Of a stretch of 64,000 nt of DNA, positions 17,373 to 26,689 are shown in pieces. The notes below the pieces were generated by a model. It saw nothing but the letters and a program-made list of their open reading frames with translations. It did no database searches and was not told where the DNA came from. Position numbers and translations under genes: made by a program. Within the stretch, counting starts at the first letter, position 1, and every line of letters starts with the position of its first letter. Origin of the DNA: Candidatus Nitrosotenuis cloacae (GTDB taxonomy: Archaea > Thermoproteota > Nitrososphaeria > Nitrososphaerales > Nitrosopumilaceae); assembly GCF_000955905.1 (NCBI RefSeq), contig NZ_CP011097.1, positions 248,001 to 312,000 of the forward strand, written 5' to 3'.

Positions 17373-18815
17373 TCAGATCTTTAACATGACATCTATCATT
17401 AAAACAATACTTCCTGCTGCGACAGTTATTATCATGAATGGAAATCCAACTTTGAAGAACTGATTAAAGGTAATTCTATAGCCATATTTTTCTGCCAAGC
17501 CGATTGCAATTATTCCGGCACTGGATCCAATGAGTGTGCCATTTCCGCCCAAACCAACTCCCAAAGCCAGTGCCCACCATAATGGGCTAATCGCATAATT
17601 GAATTCTGCTGCAATTGTGGGATTTTGGTTTAGCACATCAATTAGTGGTATCATGGTTGCTGCAAATGGGATGTTGTCTACAAACGCACTTGCAATGGCA
17701 GACAACCACGTTATCATGAAAAAGTTTGCCCATGGGTCTCCTTCAGTAATGCCTAGCGCAACCTTTGCCAGCGCATCGATCATTCCAGATTCTCTTCCCA
17801 CACTTATGGTGATAAAAAGACAGGCAAAGAATATGAGGGTGCTCCAATCGACTTCGTGGAATATTTTTTCAGGTTTTATTCTTGATATGAGGAGTAAAAC
17901 ACCGGCACCACCAAGAGCAATGATTGATGGTTCTACGTGCAAAATTCCATGAATGACAAAAAGCGCTATGGTGCCAAACAGCACCAACAGTGATTTTACC
18001 AAAAGTGATTTGTCCTTGATGAAAGATTTTTCATCCTGACTCATTATCTCTTCAAGGTTTTGAGGTGATGCCCTGAGATCTTTTCTAAAGAACACTTTGA
18101 ACAGGATTAATGATACTATTAGCGAAACGCCAATTGTTGGCCCCATGTGAATCAAAAACGTGTTAAAGTCAATGCCGGCAGCTGAGCCTATCATTATGTT
18201 TGGGGGATCTCCAATTAGTGTGGCAGTTCCGCCTATGTTTGATGCAAGCACCTGTGCAAGTATGAATGGAATCGGCGACATGCGAAAAGTCTTGAATATA
18301 GAAATGGTGACTGGGATCATAAGCAGAACCGTTGTAACATTATCTATGAACATGGACGTCACTGCAGTAAAGACACTCATCATGACTAGCAGCTTCCACA
18401 TGTTTCCCTTGGATGCCTTGCTCATCTTGATTCCAATGTACTGGAAGATGCCTGTCTCAGCTAGAATGGTCACAATGACCATCATTCCAAGCAAAAGACC
18501 TATCGTGTTAAAATCAATGGAATGAATAGCAAACTCGAAGCTTTTCTCGGCCTCAAAAAGATCAGTGGTGATGCCAATTATGATTGCAATGGTGGCAGCT
18601 ACTAGCACAATTACGGTTCTATGAACGATCTCAAACGCAAGTACGATGTATATGGAAAGCAGAACTATTGCCAAAAGGCGCAAGGAAATGCCTGCATCAA
18701 ATCCAATTGCGCCTGGAACGAGCCAAATCAAAACGGAAAGAATACCTAGCAGCACAAACCCAGTGATTGTTTTTTTGCTCACGGATCGTCTGTGATCGGA
18801 AAGCGCACTCATCAC
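17373..18815 (-). CDS. NhaD/ArsB-type ion permease (IT superfamily)
   Basis: A 480-residue protein with about 11-12 membrane helices. Typical repeats of the ion-transporter superfamily are seen: FIDNVTTVLLMIPVTI in the first half and FVDNIPFAATMIPLI in the second, plus NIGGTATLIGDPPN and GLGGNGTLIGSSAG, the paired hairpin motifs. NhaD Na+/H+ antiporters, ArsB arsenite pumps and the P permeases share these. The substrate is not decidable; it is far from the ars operon at 34 kb, so Na+/H+ exchange is as likely as arsenite export. Confidence 0.75.
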   Translation of the reverse strand: MMSALSDHRRSVSKKTITGFVLLGILSVLIWLVPGAIGFDAGISLRLLAIVLLSIYIVLAFEIVHRTVIVLVAATIAIIIGITTDLFEAEKSFEFAIHSIDFNTIGLLLGMMVIVTILAETGIFQYIGIKMSKASKGNMWKLLVMMSVFTAVTSMFIDNVTTVLLMIPVTISIFKTFRMSPIPFILAQVLASNIGGTATLIGDPPNIMIGSAAGIDFNTFLIHMGPTIGVSLIVSLILFKVFFRKDLRASPQNLEEIMSQDEKSFIKDKSLLVKSLLVLFGTIALFVIHGILHVEPSIIALGGAGVLLLISRIKPEKIFHEVDWSTLIFFACLFITISVGRESGMIDALAKVALGITEGDPWANFFMITWLSAIASAFVDNIPFAATMIPLIDVLNQNPTIAAEFNYAISPLWWALALGVGLGGNGTLIGSSAGIIAIGLAEKYGYRITFNQFFKVGFPFMIITVAAGSIVLMIDVMLKI

Positions 18816-18926
18816 CTACACTGTATGTGGCCTTTGAAAAATCTTTTGTAGTCTCTTATTCTAGATTAATCTGCTCTTTGTAATGACAAAATAAGATTTT
18901 TGTATGGCTGCAAGGACTCGAGCAGT

Positions 18927-19049
18927 ATGGTTAAACTAAGTGAGCTGAGGGCCTGCAAGCAATGCCACATGGTATACTTTAAGACTTCATCAGAAAGGTG
19001 TGCACACTGTAGTGCATCAGCACATCAAGAAGAAGTCAAATTTGATTAG
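18927..19049 (+). CDS. 40-residue zinc-ribbon protein (Spt4-like N-terminus)
   Basis: ATG at 18927 to TAG at 19049 gives 40 residues: a CKQCH knuckle and a CAHCS knuckle 12 residues later, with a short acidic end. The first part resembles the zinc ribbon of archaeal Spt4/RpoE2 but lacks the rest of that fold. It could be the thaumarchaeal short form of Spt4, which would bind Spt5 and RNA polymerase, or another small zinc-binding protein. The four ordered cysteines in a compact reading frame support it being real. Confidence 0.6.
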   Translation: MVKLSELRACKQCHMVYFKTSSERCAHCSASAHQEEVKFD

Positions 19050-19166
19050 AATCTTTACCTAATCATTTGACGGACTCGTTTGAGATCTTATACGTAATAT
19101 ACGAAATTTTGTCTGATTCTGAAATGTTTGGAAATTAAATTAGAAATGTAATCAGAGCAGAAATTG

Positions 19167-19192
19167 ATTTTTTGCAAATAATTTTTTTTGCA
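19167..19192. promoter_or_regulatory. A/T-rich element TTTTTTGCAAATAAT, copy 1
   Basis: TTTTTTGCAAATAATTTTTT followed by TTGCA lies about 95 bp before the deoxyhypusine synthase paralogue. Nearly the same string recurs at 27878-27901 before the ureohydrolase operon, and a shorter form at 23861-23879 before the Na+/solute symporter. It could be a regulator or architectural-protein site. Confidence 0.4.
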
Positions 19193-19236
19193 ATTATTTC
19201 CAAATGCATGATTTTTTGTTTAAGAATTTTTTTGGC

Positions 19237-19269
19237 AAACTAGATAACATTAGATATATTATCTAGTTT
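19237..19269. promoter_or_regulatory. 11-bp inverted repeat over the TATA box
   Basis: AAACTAGATAA (19237-19247) and TTATCTAGTTT (19259-19269) are perfect arms around an 11-base spacer containing TTAGATATA. The TATA-like spacer is about 28-35 bp before the ATG at 19287, so a protein bound here would block transcription of the first deoxyhypusine synthase paralogue. Confidence 0.55.
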
Positions 19270-19286
19270 AATCTTGATCATCAAAT

Positions 19287-20354
19287 ATGGATTATCATAA
19301 TTTTCATGGAAAAAACATTCCTCACATAGAAGTAAATCCAGACATGAAAATTGATGATCTAGTGGAGATCTATGCAAGCTCCGGCTACAATGCAAGACAG
19401 CTTGGAGAAGCCGCAAAACTGTTCCGCAAGATGATTGAAGATGATGCGACAATCTGTCTCACCATTGCGGGTGCCATGACACCTGTTGGCTTTGGAGGCC
19501 TATTCAAGGCACTTATCGAAAAGGGATTTGTTGACTGGATAATCTCTACTGGCTCTAATCTGTATCATGAGGATCATTTTGCGTGGAATTTGCCTGTAAA
19601 ACAAGGGCATTTTGAGGTTGATGATATGATCCTATATCAAAAAGACATTGTCAGAATAAGAGACGTCTACATCAAAGGCGAGGAAACTCTGAAAAAACAA
19701 GATACAATCGTGCAGAAAATGTTTGAGAATAACTTGTTTGAAAAACCATTCACTACTGCAGAATTTGCAAACTGGATGGGCAAATACTCAAAAGAACACT
19801 CGACTCACCCAGAGCGCAGTTTTGTAGTGTCTGCATATGATTACGATGTTCCGCTTTACATTTCAACCCTAAAGGACTCGTCACTTGCGCTTGATCTGGC
19901 ACCGCTCAGACTTGCCAACAAACCGTTCTCTGTTGACTTTGTTAGAGAAATAATAGAGCAGGCTGCAATTCTGTATAATTCAAAAAAGGCAGGAATTGTG
20001 GAAATTGGCGGCGGTGTTCCAAAAAACACTGCACAGCAAACTGGTCCATTGTTGGACCAAATTTTGGGCCTAGGCCACGGCGGACAAAATTATATCATCC
20101 AAATAACTGATGCCAGGCCAGATACCGGAGGCCTCTCTGGCGCAACACTGCAAGAAGGCAAGAGCTGGGGCAAAGTAAAAGACTCTCATGAAGATGTGAT
20201 AGTAGTTTATGCAGATGCAACAATTGCGTTTCCGGTTTTGTGTCTGTATGCACTTAGCATGGAAGGCCCAAGAAAGCCAAAACGACTATACAAAAAGCTG
20301 GACCAATACTACCAAAACCTGTCTGAGACTTATTTTAGCAAAGCAAAAAAGTAA
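19287..20354 (+). CDS. Deoxyhypusine synthase-like protein, divergent active site
   Basis: A 355-residue member of the deoxyhypusine synthase family. The NAD-fold pieces (TICLTIAGAMTPVGFGG; DWIISTGSNLYHED) and the catalytic lysine region GKSWGKVK (K296) are present. However, the GGGVxKHH active-site motif is GGGVPKNT, so the general-base His is absent, and the EFDGSxSGA loop is PDTGGLSGA. It therefore probably does not make deoxyhypusine; transfer of aminobutyl to another polyamine is possible. The authentic paralogue follows 112 bp downstream. Confidence 0.75.
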   Translation: MDYHNFHGKNIPHIEVNPDMKIDDLVEIYASSGYNARQLGEAAKLFRKMIEDDATICLTIAGAMTPVGFGGLFKALIEKGFVDWIISTGSNLYHEDHFAWNLPVKQGHFEVDDMILYQKDIVRIRDVYIKGEETLKKQDTIVQKMFENNLFEKPFTTAEFANWMGKYSKEHSTHPERSFVVSAYDYDVPLYISTLKDSSLALDLAPLRLANKPFSVDFVREIIEQAAILYNSKKAGIVEIGGGVPKNTAQQTGPLLDQILGLGHGGQNYIIQITDARPDTGGLSGATLQEGKSWGKVKDSHEDVIVVYADATIAFPVLCLYALSMEGPRKPKRLYKKLDQYYQNLSETYFSKAKK

Positions 20355-20466
20355 ATTTTTCCCAAGCTTACCAAATCTTTAGGCGCAAGTACAACGACAA
20401 GCTATTTGATAACCATACGACCATAAAATTTCAAGAAATTTATACTACATTCCAAACTACAATAGG

Positions 20467-21402
20467 ATGGAAGGCAATCGAGCAGTAAAAGACATTTCAA
20501 TAAAAGACGGAGATGACATTCAGAGTATCTTTAATCAAATGGCTCTGTCTGGCGGCTTTGAATCAAGAAACCTTGCCGACGGCCTTGAAATTCTATCAAC
20601 AATGATTAATGACAAGGAATGCGTCAAGTTCCTCTCATTTGTTGCAGCAATCACGTCCACCGGATTGCGTGGAATAATTTCCGATATGCTCAAGAAAAAA
20701 ATGTTTGATGTTGTAATTACCACATGTGGGGCACTGGACCACGACATTGCTAGATATTTCTCAAATTATCTGGAAGGCTCATTTACCTTAGACGATGCAG
20801 CATTATTGGAAAAAAATATCCATAGACTAGGCAATGTGCTTGTACCAATGGACAGCTATGGCCCAATAATTGAGGAAAAGATGCAGGCATTCTTGGAGGC
20901 GGCCTACAAGTCAGGTAAAAGGGAAATGTCCACTGCAGACATTACCAAAATGATAGGCGAAAATCTGGGTGAGGGCTCTTTTCTGTATTGGGCGGCCAAG
21001 AACAACATTCCAGTAGTGGTGCCGGGAATAGTGGATGGCGCAGTAGGCAGCCAGATCTGGATGTTTGCCCAAAAGCATAATGATTTCAAACTTAATGTGG
21101 TAGCAGACAGCGAGCTTCTCTCATCGATTGTCTTCAAGGCAAAAAAGTCCGGCGCATTCATGATGGGTGGTGGAATATCAAAGCATCATACCCTTTGGTG
21201 GAACCAATACCGAGACGGCCTTGATTATGCTGTCTACGTCACCACTGCACAAGAATTTGATGGAAGCCTTAGTGGCGCACTTGTCAGAGAGGCAATCTCA
21301 TGGGGCAAGGTAACACAGAATGCAAAACAAACCACAATTCATGCAGAAATAACTACAATCTTGCCGTTTCTTTATTCTGCACTTTTATCCAAAATAAAAT
21401 AA
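20467..21402 (+). CDS. dys: Deoxyhypusine synthase
   Basis: A 311-residue protein with the canonical motifs: GGGISKHH (general-base His), TAQEFDGSLSGA and EAISWGKV with catalytic K281. The enzyme transfers an aminobutyl group from spermidine (or, in some archaea, agmatine) to a lysine of aIF5A, an essential translation factor. It has its own TATA (AAATTTATAC, about 27 bp before the ATG). A divergent paralogue lies directly upstream and a ureohydrolase of the agmatinase family 7 kb downstream. Confidence 0.85.
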   Translation: MEGNRAVKDISIKDGDDIQSIFNQMALSGGFESRNLADGLEILSTMINDKECVKFLSFVAAITSTGLRGIISDMLKKKMFDVVITTCGALDHDIARYFSNYLEGSFTLDDAALLEKNIHRLGNVLVPMDSYGPIIEEKMQAFLEAAYKSGKREMSTADITKMIGENLGEGSFLYWAAKNNIPVVVPGIVDGAVGSQIWMFAQKHNDFKLNVVADSELLSSIVFKAKKSGAFMMGGGISKHHTLWWNQYRDGLDYAVYVTTAQEFDGSLSGALVREAISWGKVTQNAKQTTIHAEITTILPFLYSALLSKIK

Positions 21403-21439
21403 ATAATTTTTGTGCAATAAATTTAGATCTAGCGTAAAG

Positions 21440-21850
21440 TTACGCTACAAGCAGAATGTCTTTTTTTGAGTTGGACACAACACCATTTGAGACGCTGCCC
21501 AGTAACTTGGATCCCCAGTCTGCTCTGCCAATCACAATAAGATCAAATTCTTTTTCATGTTCTAGCAATACTTCTCTTGGCTGACCCTTTGAGATTATCT
21601 GATCAAACTTTATTCCTTTTTGCTCGCACTTTTCCTTGGCAATGTCCAAATATTTCTGAGCATTTTCTTTTTCATTTTTTCTCCATTTTTGCTCTAAAGC
21701 AACATAAAAGTTTCTTGGAAGTGGAGCAAGAACGTAAATGCCAGTAATTGATGCATCAAGGCCTTTGGCAATTGGTATTGCAACATTCAAACATCTGTTT
21801 AAGCTGGACTCGTTTCCAATTGCAACAAGAATTTTCTTTACTGCTTTCAT
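21440..21850 (-). CDS. Universal stress protein (UspA family)
   Basis: 136 residues from the ATG at 21850 (MKAVKKILVAIG). The 36-residue upstream extension of the ORF reads through A/T-rich promoter DNA and is not protein-like. The fold pieces are the first strand KILVAIGNESS, a central ITGIYVLAP, and the nucleotide loop LIVIGRADWGSKLLGSVSNGVV with the Gly-x-x-x-x-Gly-Ser ATP-binding pattern. These cytoplasmic proteins bind ATP and respond to stress. Oriented against the deoxyhypusine synthase genes. Confidence 0.8.
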   Translation of the reverse strand: MKAVKKILVAIGNESSLNRCLNVAIPIAKGLDASITGIYVLAPLPRNFYVALEQKWRKNEKENAQKYLDIAKEKCEQKGIKFDQIISKGQPREVLLEHEKEFDLIVIGRADWGSKLLGSVSNGVVSNSKKDILLVA

Positions 21851-22019
21851 GCTACAAGGAAACTTTCTTTTATGTAAAAATGTTGCTTTTCTTGAAAATG
21901 AATTTTGCATTTTACAATTAATCGTACTATACGAATTATGTTCACAAAAATCCCACATTATACAATTTTCATGAACAAAACACTAAACGTATTATACCAA
22001 CGAATTTTTTGCAATATTT

Positions 22020-23708
22020 TTAGTAATAATGATGCATCTGTCTTTGTTCTAGACCTTCTTGTTCAAAGTGATTGTGTGCCGTTCCGCCATCGTGGTGTGC
22101 ATGAACAGTTCCATCAATATGGCAATGTGTATTGTCAATTTCATCTCTCATGAATATGTCATTTACATTTAGTATCATGTTGGTTACCTCTATTCCTGTT
22201 TTGATGACCTGTTCTTTTACAACCACGGGCTCAATTATTTGATCTGGTGATATTTCTGAGACCTTTCTTTTCTCAGAGTCAATGCCGTACCATTTTAGGA
22301 CATTTTTTGGAGAGTTTGCGTACTTGGATCTCAGCTGGGTTAGCGTATCTAGTGGGTCCATGCCTACGTTTTTTGCCAAAGTTATGGGGATCTCCTCTAC
22401 TGCGTCTGCAAACTTTTCGATCACTATTTGCTCGCGTCCCTCAACTGTAGTGCTTTGCTTTCTTATTCTATTTGCAATGATTGCCTCAGTAGAGCCTGCG
22501 CCACGAACAACAAATGGATTCTCAATAAAGTTTCTCAGAACATAAACTGCGTTTAGGACGTCTCTGTGAAACTCATCCAAATAACGCTTGGAGTTGCATC
22601 TCAACAAAATAGTAATGGACTTGGCATTGCGACATTCTTCCACAAACAACATTTTATCGCCACCAATATTTTTTTCATATACTTTTTTTGCAGATCCTAA
22701 CTCTTCCTCTGAGATATCATCTAGGCTCTTGCATATTTTTGCACCCGTAGATTTTTCCAGCCACAAAAGATCATTCATCTTTGCTCTTCGTATTGATATG
22801 ATTCCTGCCTTTGCTAAATATTCCCGGGCAATATCGTTGATTCCTTTTCTGGATATTACCACATTAGCTCCAGAGTTGATGATTTTTTTTATTTTTGCAC
22901 GTATGTCAAATTTTTCCTGATCCAAAAAAAGTGCCATCTGCTCAGGCAAATTAATCTGGATTTGCTCGTCTGTCTTGGTTCGCATCATCTCCAGAGGCTC
23001 GTTTAGTAACAGAATCCTGGCGTTTTCTATGCTTCTTGGCATGGCGGAACTATCAATGGTTTTGTCAATTACGGTTCCACTTATCAGCTGAATACCATTT
23101 GCATTTCCAGCCTTTTCTTCAACCTTTATGTCATCTACGTCTATTTCCTTTTTCTGGAAATTAGTAATACTACACACCGCATCCACAATTATACTTGCAA
23201 TGTCGATCTCCTCAGGCACCAAACTTGTGATTGCTTTACCGGCAAGACATGAAGTGGCTAGTCTGTGCATGATTTCCTTGTTTGTAATGTCTTCTTTTCT
23301 CTTAATTTCATCAAGTATATCAAGTGCAAACTCCAAAGACTTTTCATAGCCTCTGATGATTGTTGGAGGAGTTATTCCAATTTTCATTAGTTCTTCTGAT
23401 TTTTTTAGCAACATTCCAATCAAGATTGCAGCAGAGATAGTTCCATCACCTACATGAGTATCTACTGCATTGACTCCTTCTATGATGGCTTTTGCAGCTG
23501 GAAGCTTTAGATCGACTTTTCTTAAGAATGCGCCACCGTGTTTTGTGCAGGTATCATCCCCTAGAACATCAATGTAGATTTTGTCCATGCCTCGTGGCCC
23601 AAGACATGTTCTGATTACATCTAAAACAATTCCGCCTACAACCAAATTTAATTTTCTGGACTCTTCGACTCGTGCTACATCATGTTCGAGCAGTCCAGGA
23701 TACTTCAT
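22020..23708 (-). CDS. Divergent thermosome (group II chaperonin) subunit with His-rich tail
   Basis: A 562-residue chaperonin subunit. The ATP-site motifs LGPRGMDK and VGDGTISAA (D88) are kept. The motif normally read TNDGATI, whose Asp is catalytic in relatives (GroEL Asp52), is TKHGGAF here, with His57. The second catalytic Asp region (HRDVLNAVYVLR) appears intact. The last ~36 residues carry nine histidines (HCHIDG, VHAHHDGG, AHNH, MHHYY), unlike the GGM-rich tails of normal thermosomes. It probably forms ring complexes or co-assembles with standard subunits; slow or no ATP hydrolysis and metal binding are inferences. Confidence 0.8.
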   Translation of the reverse strand: MKYPGLLEHDVARVEESRKLNLVVGGIVLDVIRTCLGPRGMDKIYIDVLGDDTCTKHGGAFLRKVDLKLPAAKAIIEGVNAVDTHVGDGTISAAILIGMLLKKSEELMKIGITPPTIIRGYEKSLEFALDILDEIKRKEDITNKEIMHRLATSCLAGKAITSLVPEEIDIASIIVDAVCSITNFQKKEIDVDDIKVEEKAGNANGIQLISGTVIDKTIDSSAMPRSIENARILLLNEPLEMMRTKTDEQIQINLPEQMALFLDQEKFDIRAKIKKIINSGANVVISRKGINDIAREYLAKAGIISIRRAKMNDLLWLEKSTGAKICKSLDDISEEELGSAKKVYEKNIGGDKMLFVEECRNAKSITILLRCNSKRYLDEFHRDVLNAVYVLRNFIENPFVVRGAGSTEAIIANRIRKQSTTVEGREQIVIEKFADAVEEIPITLAKNVGMDPLDTLTQLRSKYANSPKNVLKWYGIDSEKRKVSEISPDQIIEPVVVKEQVIKTGIEVTNMILNVNDIFMRDEIDNTHCHIDGTVHAHHDGGTAHNHFEQEGLEQRQMHHYY

Positions 23709-23860
23709 CCTCAGCAGATATTTCTAAAATTATTAAATCTTATCTGAGAAAAATTTTATTTTGTTAAAAATTTGAATTTGTGTGAGATCAATTTTCTTTG
23801 ATCGTTATTTTTGATCTCAATAAGTTTGGCTAGTTTTGTTTGTGGAACGTATACTACGTA

Positions 23861-23879
23861 ATTTTTTGCAAATTATTGC
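23861..23879. promoter_or_regulatory. A/T-rich element, copy 2
   Basis: ATTTTTTGCAAATTATTGC resembles the elements at 19167 and 27878 and sits about 105 bp before the Na+/solute symporter start, a distance similar to the other two copies. Confidence 0.3.
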
Positions 23880-23983
23880 TTTTTTTGCTTCTAAAAACAC
23901 ATTTTTTCTATTCTTTTTTAATTCTAAAACGTATAATACTTGATTTTTATAATATTTATATAATTTTTAGTTATTCGTGTTCT

Positions 23984-25525
23984 GTGGTCGAGGTAAATGG
24001 TTATGGCATTGCAGTAGTTGCTTTTCTTGCCGTCTCACTAATTGTCGGAAGCCTGACGTACAAGCTAGTACAAAAAAGCGGTAGAAGACTAATCGTTGCA
24101 GGAAAAAGTCTGCCACTTGCCATGGTTGGAACAATGCTTGTGGCGCAAGCAGTCGATGGTAACTCGACTCTTGGTGCTATTGCACTCATCTATCAATTTG
24201 GTTTCTGGGCAGGTGTCGTCATACCGATCGGACTGGGAATATGTCTGTTAATGACTGGTGTATTTTATGGAAAAAAGATCAACAAAATGTCCATGTTCAC
24301 CTTGCCTGATTACTATTTCAGAAGATACGGAAATGCCGCGGAAGGAATGTCTGGCATTTTAATGATAATTAGTTTTACCATACTAGTCGCTGGAAATTTT
24401 GCTGCAAGCGGCTTCATCTTGGAGACCGCACTGGGAATACCGTTCCTGTGGGGAATTATTATTGCTGCACTCGTTGTCTTGACATATACAATTGCGGGAG
24501 GATTGTTTGCTTCCGCATATACCGATATTTTCCAAATTTATCTTGCAATTGGTGCATTTTGGGCAGCATTCATCTTCTTTGCAGGAGGATTCTCTGGAGT
24601 TGCATTTGATACAATTCTGGCAAGTGCACCGCCTGCGTATCTTGATCTGTCTGGACTCTTTGATGTAGCCAATGGTGCTTTGATCAACTGGGCCGGAATA
24701 TTGGCATTGGGATTGGGAGATATCGTTGCGCTAGACTTTATGGAAAGAGTGTTTGCTGCAAGAGACCCCAAGACTGCTCGTAGAGGATCATTTATGGCAG
24801 CAGGACTTACGTTCTTTACTGTATTGCCAGTTGGCATGCTGGGAATTGTGGCATTTCACTTTTTGCCGGGACTGGAGGATCCATTCCATGCGTTACCAGA
24901 CCTTGCTATGAATCACATGCCGTTTGCAATTGGCGCGGCAATTCTTATGGGCGTTCTTGGAGCTTCTATGTCTACTGCAAATGGTGGGTTGCTTGCTGTA
25001 TCTAGTGTTATTTCAAGGAACCTGCTTCAAAGAATTATCCGAAAACGTTGGCTAGGCAAAGAATCTTGGAACGACTCCAAGCTGTTGTGGATTACTAGAT
25101 TAGCTGTCATACCTGTAATGTTATCTGCACTTACACTTGGCTATCTTATGCCTCAGCCTGGAGTATATCTGATTCTTGCATTTGATCTTGTATTTGCAGG
25201 TGCACTTGCTCCTCTGACATTGGGATTGTTCTGGAAAAAATCAAACATGCCAGCAGCCATAGTATCACTAATTGTTGGATCCGCAATACGACTATTGATG
25301 TTCTTTGTCATCCCAGTAGAGTGGGCAGGCCTGGACACCATGATACCGCCAATGATCTCATTCCCGCTCTTTATCATAGTGGCCCTTGCTACTCAGAAAA
25401 AGTGGCCTGGCAAAGAAAGACACGATGTCAACGAGTATGTTCCACCAGAGGAAGACGTGATAATGGGTGAGGACCTCAAGCACTTCCAGTCTGCGGCAGC
25501 TGGTGGCAAGAGCTCAGCAATTTAG
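23984..25525 (+). CDS. Sodium:solute symporter (SSS family)
   Basis: 513 residues from the GTG at 23984. This start sits about 25 bp after a TATA (TTTATATAA near 23955); the 48 codons upstream in the ORF are A/T-rich and not protein-like. About 13 membrane helices. Family features include GRRLIVAGKSLPLAMVGTML, FTLPDYYFRRYG and TYTIAGGLFASAYTDIFQ, the conserved core of SSS transporters (LeuT fold, Na+-driven). SSS carriers in ammonia oxidisers can import urea, but nothing here fixes the substrate; polyamines or organic acids are equally possible. Confidence 0.8.
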   Translation: MVEVNGYGIAVVAFLAVSLIVGSLTYKLVQKSGRRLIVAGKSLPLAMVGTMLVAQAVDGNSTLGAIALIYQFGFWAGVVIPIGLGICLLMTGVFYGKKINKMSMFTLPDYYFRRYGNAAEGMSGILMIISFTILVAGNFAASGFILETALGIPFLWGIIIAALVVLTYTIAGGLFASAYTDIFQIYLAIGAFWAAFIFFAGGFSGVAFDTILASAPPAYLDLSGLFDVANGALINWAGILALGLGDIVALDFMERVFAARDPKTARRGSFMAAGLTFFTVLPVGMLGIVAFHFLPGLEDPFHALPDLAMNHMPFAIGAAILMGVLGASMSTANGGLLAVSSVISRNLLQRIIRKRWLGKESWNDSKLLWITRLAVIPVMLSALTLGYLMPQPGVYLILAFDLVFAGALAPLTLGLFWKKSNMPAAIVSLIVGSAIRLLMFFVIPVEWAGLDTMIPPMISFPLFIIVALATQKKWPGKERHDVNEYVPPEEDVIMGEDLKHFQSAAAGGKSSAI

Positions 25526-25529
25526 CTAG

Positions 25530-26561
25530 TTATCTTGCAAAGAAATTCTGTTTTTTCTTTTTTTTGATCTTACCTAGTATCTTGTTTTTGTAATGCATGG
25601 CCCTCATGTTGCTTGGATCGATTTCCAGCACCAGATCATAGTATTTTAGGGCCTCATCTAGGTTACCGCACTCTAAAAGCAAATAACCCTTGTAGCTTAG
25701 TGCGTACCCATATCCCGGTTCAACCTCGAGTGCTTTGTCGCAATAAATCAGTGCGGCCTCGTACTTTTCTTGGTGCGCTAAAACCCAAACCATCGTACAC
25801 AATGCATTGACGTGTCTTGGGTCTGCCTCGAGGGCTTTGTTGCAATATGTGATTGATTCCTCTGGCTTTTTTGTATGATGTAAAGCAACACCCATACTGT
25901 ATAGGGCGCGAACATTCTTGGGCTCTATTTCCAGTGCCTTACCAAGGTATGCTATTGCGTCCTCGTATTTTCTTATTCTATTATGCAAGATACCTTTGTG
26001 AAGATAAGCGTCCACATTTGTTGGATCAATTTCCAAGGCTTTGTCAAAAAAAGACGTAACGCCTTTTGGTGGTACGCCAAGCAAGTCCAGCACATAGCCC
26101 TTTGCGATTAGGGCACGAACATTTTTTGGATTATTATCCAAGGCCTTGGTGTAAAATGATAGTGCCTCCTCATATTTGCCACGCTTTTTTAGCTCCTCCC
26201 CATCATAGTATAGGCTCACCGAATTATCTCGCTGCATCTCTATGGCTCTGTTAATGAGAGTTATCGCCTCTTCATTTTTCTCAAGCTTGCCCAGTATCAA
26301 CCCTTTATTGTATAGTGCATCGGAATTGTTTGGATCAATTTCCAGTGCTTTATCAAAACATGTCAGTGAATCTTCATATTTTCCCATCTCTCTTAGAGCT
26401 AGTCCCTTGCGAAACCATGCGGCACCGTTTTTTGCATCTGCATCTATGATCTTATCAAAATATGCTATTGCTTCTTTGAAATTGTTTTTTTTAGAAAGAG
26501 AAATTCCTTTACGGATAAGATCATCTGGAGTCTTTGTAGCTCGAAAAAACATGGAAATCAT
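25530..26561 (-). CDS. Tetratricopeptide repeat (TPR) protein
   Basis: A 343-residue protein made of about nine consecutive 34-residue TPRs with the consensus A...G..L...GKYEEAL..YDKALEIDP, plus a short basic C-terminus. TPR solenoids are protein-protein interaction scaffolds; no catalytic domain or signal peptide is present, so it is probably cytoplasmic. An alternative start is the ATG at 26552 (MFFRATK). It ends 4 bp from the convergent symporter gene. Confidence 0.85.
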   Translation of the reverse strand: MISMFFRATKTPDDLIRKGISLSKKNNFKEAIAYFDKIIDADAKNGAAWFRKGLALREMGKYEDSLTCFDKALEIDPNNSDALYNKGLILGKLEKNEEAITLINRAIEMQRDNSVSLYYDGEELKKRGKYEEALSFYTKALDNNPKNVRALIAKGYVLDLLGVPPKGVTSFFDKALEIDPTNVDAYLHKGILHNRIRKYEDAIAYLGKALEIEPKNVRALYSMGVALHHTKKPEESITYCNKALEADPRHVNALCTMVWVLAHQEKYEAALIYCDKALEVEPGYGYALSYKGYLLLECGNLDEALKYYDLVLEIDPSNMRAMHYKNKILGKIKKKKKQNFFAR

Positions 26562-26689
26562 TTATGTTTAGTTGTGTTAATGATTTATCCTTTAGCTATC
26601 ATCCAAAAATCATCATATCTGTGAGATTTTCAACTTGTTATGATATTGTATTGTAAGTTTTATTAGCTTGGCGCCACTTTTGATTTTCA

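Noticed and set aside
17373-18815. Assigning the NhaD/ArsB-type permease as the missing arsenite pump
   Set aside because: It is 15 kb from the ars operon, has no ArsR-like operator visible, and the family includes Na+/H+ antiporters.
23840-23983. N-terminal extension of the symporter
   Set aside because: A/T-rich, Phe/Leu/Ile-rich nonsense-like translation covering the TATA box; GTG at 23984 fits the promoter distance.
23984-25525. Calling the SSS symporter a urea transporter
   Set aside because: No substrate-specific residues were recognised and it is not adjacent to urease genes.
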